Positions 55,407-58,065 of a stretch of 58,065 nt of DNA are shown piece after piece. How positions within the stretch are numbered: position 1 is the first letter of the stretch; each line of letters begins with the position of its first letter. The stretch is from Bacteroidetes bacterium UBA4416 (GTDB lineage Bacteria; Bacteroidota; Bacteroidia; B-17B0; Aurantibacillaceae), in contig DGQK01000073.1 in NCBI GenBank assembly GCA_002390745.1, positions 1-58,065 on the forward strand, read 5' to 3'. A program made the translations under genes and the position numbers. The notes beneath the pieces were generated by a model. That model made no database searches and was not told the origin of the DNA. It saw nothing but the letters and a program-made list of their open reading frames with translations.

Positions 55407-57593
55407 ATGAAATTCAGATATTGTTTACTGGTAGTCAGTATATGGCTTGTTGCCGCACGATCATTTTCACAAATTACAGTCAGGCCAACGATTATCCATG
55501 CAGGTTGTAGTGGCAGTACCAATGGATCCATTGCGCTCACCCCAACAGGTAGTGGAACGCCATACACCTACACCTGGATGCCAGGATCAGCGACCACGAG
55601 CAGCATTACAGGGAAAGCAGCAGGTGCCTATTCTGTGACAATTAAAAATGCAGGCTCAGCTACAACCACTGCCACTTATAACATTGGTTATAAGACCCGG
55701 TGGCAAAATTTTTATTCGGGCATGTCGGCCAGTGCGGATGTTTTGAGTCATACAAACGACGGTTCTTACGGATGGTTTAAAACTGCCGACGGAGCTAATA
55801 AAATTCCTGCGTCCATGGATGGCTGGATCGAATATGTAGCAACAAATTCCGACCCTAAAATTTTTGGATTATTGGACGCGCTCTCTATCAGTGGAGATGA
55901 CGGTATCGATTTTGGCCTTGGGCTTAACAGTGGCAGTGTCTATACAGAAAATAACGGTTCTGAGGTTTACCTGGCTTCTTATGTTGTTGGGGATGTGTTA
56001 CGAATTGAGAGGGTAGGAAATTCAGTGAATTTCAAAAAAAACGGTTCTCCGATATGGACAACTACGATTACAACAGCCATGGTACAGTCGGATCTAAGCA
56101 TAAGGGCCGCTCTTTATAATCCGAATACAGCGCTGGAGAATCTGGGATGCAGTGTTCCGGCTCCCGACGCCAATGCAGGTCCGGCCCAGGTAATTACCTG
56201 TTCCAGTCCGTCTGCTATATTAACCGGCAGTTCAAATACTTCCGGGGTTAGTTATTCCTGGACGCCGGGAGGAGCTACGACATCCAGCATTGTTGTAACA
56301 ACGGCGGGTACCTATACCTTGAAGGTTACAGATCCCTTAACAGGCTGTGTGAGCACATCGACTACCGCAGTTACAGTTAATACCGTTGCCCCTGGCGTAA
56401 TTTTAGGAAGTGTACCTACAAGCAGCCTGATGGCTTATTGGCCATTTTCGGGAAGCGCCCAGGATATGAGCGGTAATGGGAATCATGGAGCAGTAACCAG
56501 CGCAAGCCTGGCCCCGGATAGATTCGGAAATCCGAATCAGGCCTATTATTTTAACGGATCGACCAGTCGGATCGACGTGCCGAACTCAGCCACGATAAAC
56601 ATGACCAACGCGAGCGATTACAGCATGGCATTCTGGTTGAAGATCATGCCTGGAAATGTAAATGGTTTGCCGATCTGTAAAACCCTGTATGCTGCCTGGA
56701 ACGGTTATATGTTTATGGTGAATAATACCGACGGCGGTTATTGCAATGGCACCGGTGTATTCACGTATTATGCAGCGGCGGCAGCTTATGAAGATGCCTG
56801 TGCCGATAATCTGATCAGTAATGATAATACGAATTGGTATTTTATAACAAGCCAGTACAAATCCTCAACCAATGAAACGTTTTTGTATGTAAACGGTGTT
56901 TTGCAGAGTGATGTCGGGAGGACCTCAGGCTCCTTAAGCAATAGCAATCCATTAGCTTTCGGAACACATAACGCAACGAGCGGCGGTTTTTATAAAGGCT
57001 ACCTGGATGATATCCGTTTTTACAGGCGCTTATTGACCCAGGCTGAGATCACGGCTCTGTATCATGAGCCGAACCCAGCGTATGTTCTTAGCTGCAGTAA
57101 CAGTTCTTTGACACTGTATGGAAGCTCAACTACTTCCGGCGTTACCTATTCCTGGTCGCCAGGAGGAGCAACTACATCAAGCATTACGGTGAGTACGCCG
57201 GGAACCTACACGCTTAGCGTCAAGGATCCGGTAAACAGCTGTACCAATACGTCTACGATATCCATTACCGAAAATCCCTGCATTCCATATTACTTCACCC
57301 TCAGGAAAACACTGGATGCAGGCTATTATAACTCTTACAAGAACAAGATCTACTTCGCATTCGAAGAGGAATACTTCGACCTCTCGCAAGGAGCCGCGAA
57401 CAGCCTGAGCTATACCATCGTTACCGATAAGAATGCGCCGGTGAGCGCTGCCCCCGGATTGGTAGAGAAGATCGGTGATAACCGGTTTGTGATAGACCTG
57501 AGCACAGTATCCGGCTTAAGCTCAGGCGAGCTTTACCGTGTCGCCATTACCAATAAAAAAAATGAAGTGTTTTATGCCCGCTTTAAGTATTAA
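55407..57593 (+). CDS. Secreted protein with SprB-type repeat, lectin-like and LamG-like domains
   Basis: A 728-residue exported protein (signal YCLLVVSIWLVAARSFSQ). N-terminal SprB-like repeat (CSGSTNGSIALTPTGSGTPY, about 35-90), an agglutinin-like sandwich (about 95-245, YGWFKTADGANK...VVGDVLRIERVGNSVNFKKNG), an Ig-like repeat (SYSWTPGGATTSSIVVTT), a LamG/concanavalin-like domain (about 335-550, LMAYWPFSGSAQDMSGNGNHG...VNGVLQSDVGRT...LDDIRFYRRLLTQAEI) and a second, closely related Ig-like repeat (TYSWSPGGATTSSITVST). The last about 100 residues (YYFTLRKTLDAGYYNSYKNK...GELYRVAITNKKN) match neither sorting-tail class. How it is retained, if at all, is unclear. Confidence 0.78.
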   Translation: MKFRYCLLVVSIWLVAARSFSQITVRPTIIHAGCSGSTNGSIALTPTGSGTPYTYTWMPGSATTSSITGKAAGAYSVTIKNAGSATTTATYNIGYKTRWQNFYSGMSASADVLSHTNDGSYGWFKTADGANKIPASMDGWIEYVATNSDPKIFGLLDALSISGDDGIDFGLGLNSGSVYTENNGSEVYLASYVVGDVLRIERVGNSVNFKKNGSPIWTTTITTAMVQSDLSIRAALYNPNTALENLGCSVPAPDANAGPAQVITCSSPSAILTGSSNTSGVSYSWTPGGATTSSIVVTTAGTYTLKVTDPLTGCVSTSTTAVTVNTVAPGVILGSVPTSSLMAYWPFSGSAQDMSGNGNHGAVTSASLAPDRFGNPNQAYYFNGSTSRIDVPNSATINMTNASDYSMAFWLKIMPGNVNGLPICKTLYAAWNGYMFMVNNTDGGYCNGTGVFTYYAAAAAYEDACADNLISNDNTNWYFITSQYKSSTNETFLYVNGVLQSDVGRTSGSLSNSNPLAFGTHNATSGGFYKGYLDDIRFYRRLLTQAEITALYHEPNPAYVLSCSNSSLTLYGSSTTSGVTYSWSPGGATTSSITVSTPGTYTLSVKDPVNSCTNTSTISITENPCIPYYFTLRKTLDAGYYNSYKNKIYFAFEEEYFDLSQGAANSLSYTIVTDKNAPVSAAPGLVEKIGDNRFVIDLSTVSGLSSGELYRVAITNKKNEVFYARFKY

Positions 57594-57598
57594 GAGCT

Positions 57599-58065
57599 AT
57601 GAACTATAAAAACATACTAACACCTCTTATTATCATCATTGCAGTGGGTTTCTGCATATTCTGGACGCTTCATTCTTCCAGGAAAATAGCATATATTAAT
57701 ACAAGCCAGCTGTACGACGGCTTTAAGCTCAAGAAAGAGCTGGAGGAAAAATACAGCAAGGTACAGCTTGCCAGGCAAAACCTGCTGGACAGCATTAAAT
57801 TCAGGATCCAGTATATTTCGGTGAAGGGGGCGGCGACCACTGAGCAGGAAAAACGACAGCTCAATGACTTGCAGCGCTCTTACCTGTATAAGGAAAAGGA
57901 ATTTGCTGATGATAACGATGCCACTGCTCGTCAGTACTCCGACCAGATCTGGAAGCAGATCAACCAGTACGTGGACGATTACGGAAAAAAATACGGTTAT
58001 GATCTGATCCTGGGCGCTACGGGCCAGGGCAACATTATGTTTGCCAAACAGGAAGACGACATTAC
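57599..58065 (+). CDS. OmpH/Skp-like periplasmic chaperone family protein (3' partial)
   Basis: A frame of 155 codons open to the window end. A single N-terminal hydrophobic segment (ILTPLIIIIAVGFCIFW) acts as signal or anchor, then RKIAYINTSQLYDGFKLKKELEEKYSKVQLARQNLLD begins the OmpH/Skp pattern (small beta-core and long coiled coil). The turn GKKYGYDLILGATGQGNIMF is the closing part of the OmpH fold. It may chaperone outer-membrane or secreted proteins; it lies 5 nt after the 728-residue gene and so may be cotranscribed with that secreted protein. Confidence 0.78.
   Translation, partial: MNYKNILTPLIIIIAVGFCIFWTLHSSRKIAYINTSQLYDGFKLKKELEEKYSKVQLARQNLLDSIKFRIQYISVKGAATTEQEKRQLNDLQRSYLYKEKEFADDNDATARQYSDQIWKQINQYVDDYGKKYGYDLILGATGQGNIMFAKQEDDI

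Overview
The window comes from a Bacteroidota chromosome, most likely a Chitinophagales/Sphingobacteriales-type organism (this depth is inference). Supporting signs are eight secreted proteins with type IX secretion (T9SS) C-terminal signals of both classes, TAnnTTTG -7 promoter boxes in front of many genes with almost no Shine-Dalgarno sites, lipoproteins with a bare LSSC/FSC lipobox, an acylated-ornithine arginine pathway, and a btuB-like receptor under a cobalamin riboswitch. No phage, insertion sequence, CRISPR array or rRNA operon was seen.

Layout. 1-1.3 kb: the end of a luciferase-like monooxygenase and an ArsR-type regulator with a perfect palindrome over its promoter. 1.3-8.8 kb: a T9SS surface-protein locus on the minus strand, with a 1,567-residue beta-helix protein followed by two tandem 436-residue paralogues at exactly 1,428 bp spacing, separated by decayed copies of the large protein's sorting tail. 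8.8-9.5 kb: non-coding, with a 56-bp-period repeat. 9.5-18.8 kb: housekeeping and orphan genes (endonuclease III variant, DNA polymerase IV, TrmH, pseudouridine synthase with a long repetitive tail, ArsC-like protein, glycosyltransferase, BtuG-like lipoprotein).

18.9-27.5 kb: a tightly packed eight-gene arginine operon (GNAT acyltransferase, argG, argC, argD, argF', argB, argE-like, argH) with several 4-8 nt overlaps, facing a convergent Lrp/AsnC regulator. The carbamoyltransferase has Ala at position 90, which points to succinylated intermediates. 27.6-31 kb: cobalamin riboswitch, TonB receptor and a T9SS-secreted DUF4465-type protein, closed by a terminator: a B12 uptake operon. 31-38.4 kb: a T9SS protein, universal stress protein, nucleoside MFS transporter and small secreted proteins. 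38.5-42.1 kb: the rsfS-ftsH operon divergent from birA. 42.3-51.1 kb: three more T9SS cargo proteins around thyA, frr and a thioredoxin-like protein. 51.2-52.5 kb: a VOC-EVE-MarR operon behind a 33-bp inverted repeat. 52.5-54.6 kb: dapD with a family-9 glycosyltransferase, divergent from tRNA-Arg(ACG) and tRNA-Met(CAT). 55-58 kb: two secreted proteins without a recognisable sorting tail and the start of an OmpH/Skp-like gene cut by the window end.

The points most worth following up are the tandem T9SS paralogues whose start codon is written into the sorting tail of the gene before them, the combination of B12 riboswitch, receptor and T9SS-anchored partner, the succinyl-type arginine operon, an endonuclease III with a His in its iron-sulphur motif, and several operator-like palindromes. 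Three genes have their -7 box exactly 6 nt before the ATG, implying leaderless mRNAs. All function calls come from reading the sequence; no database search was run.
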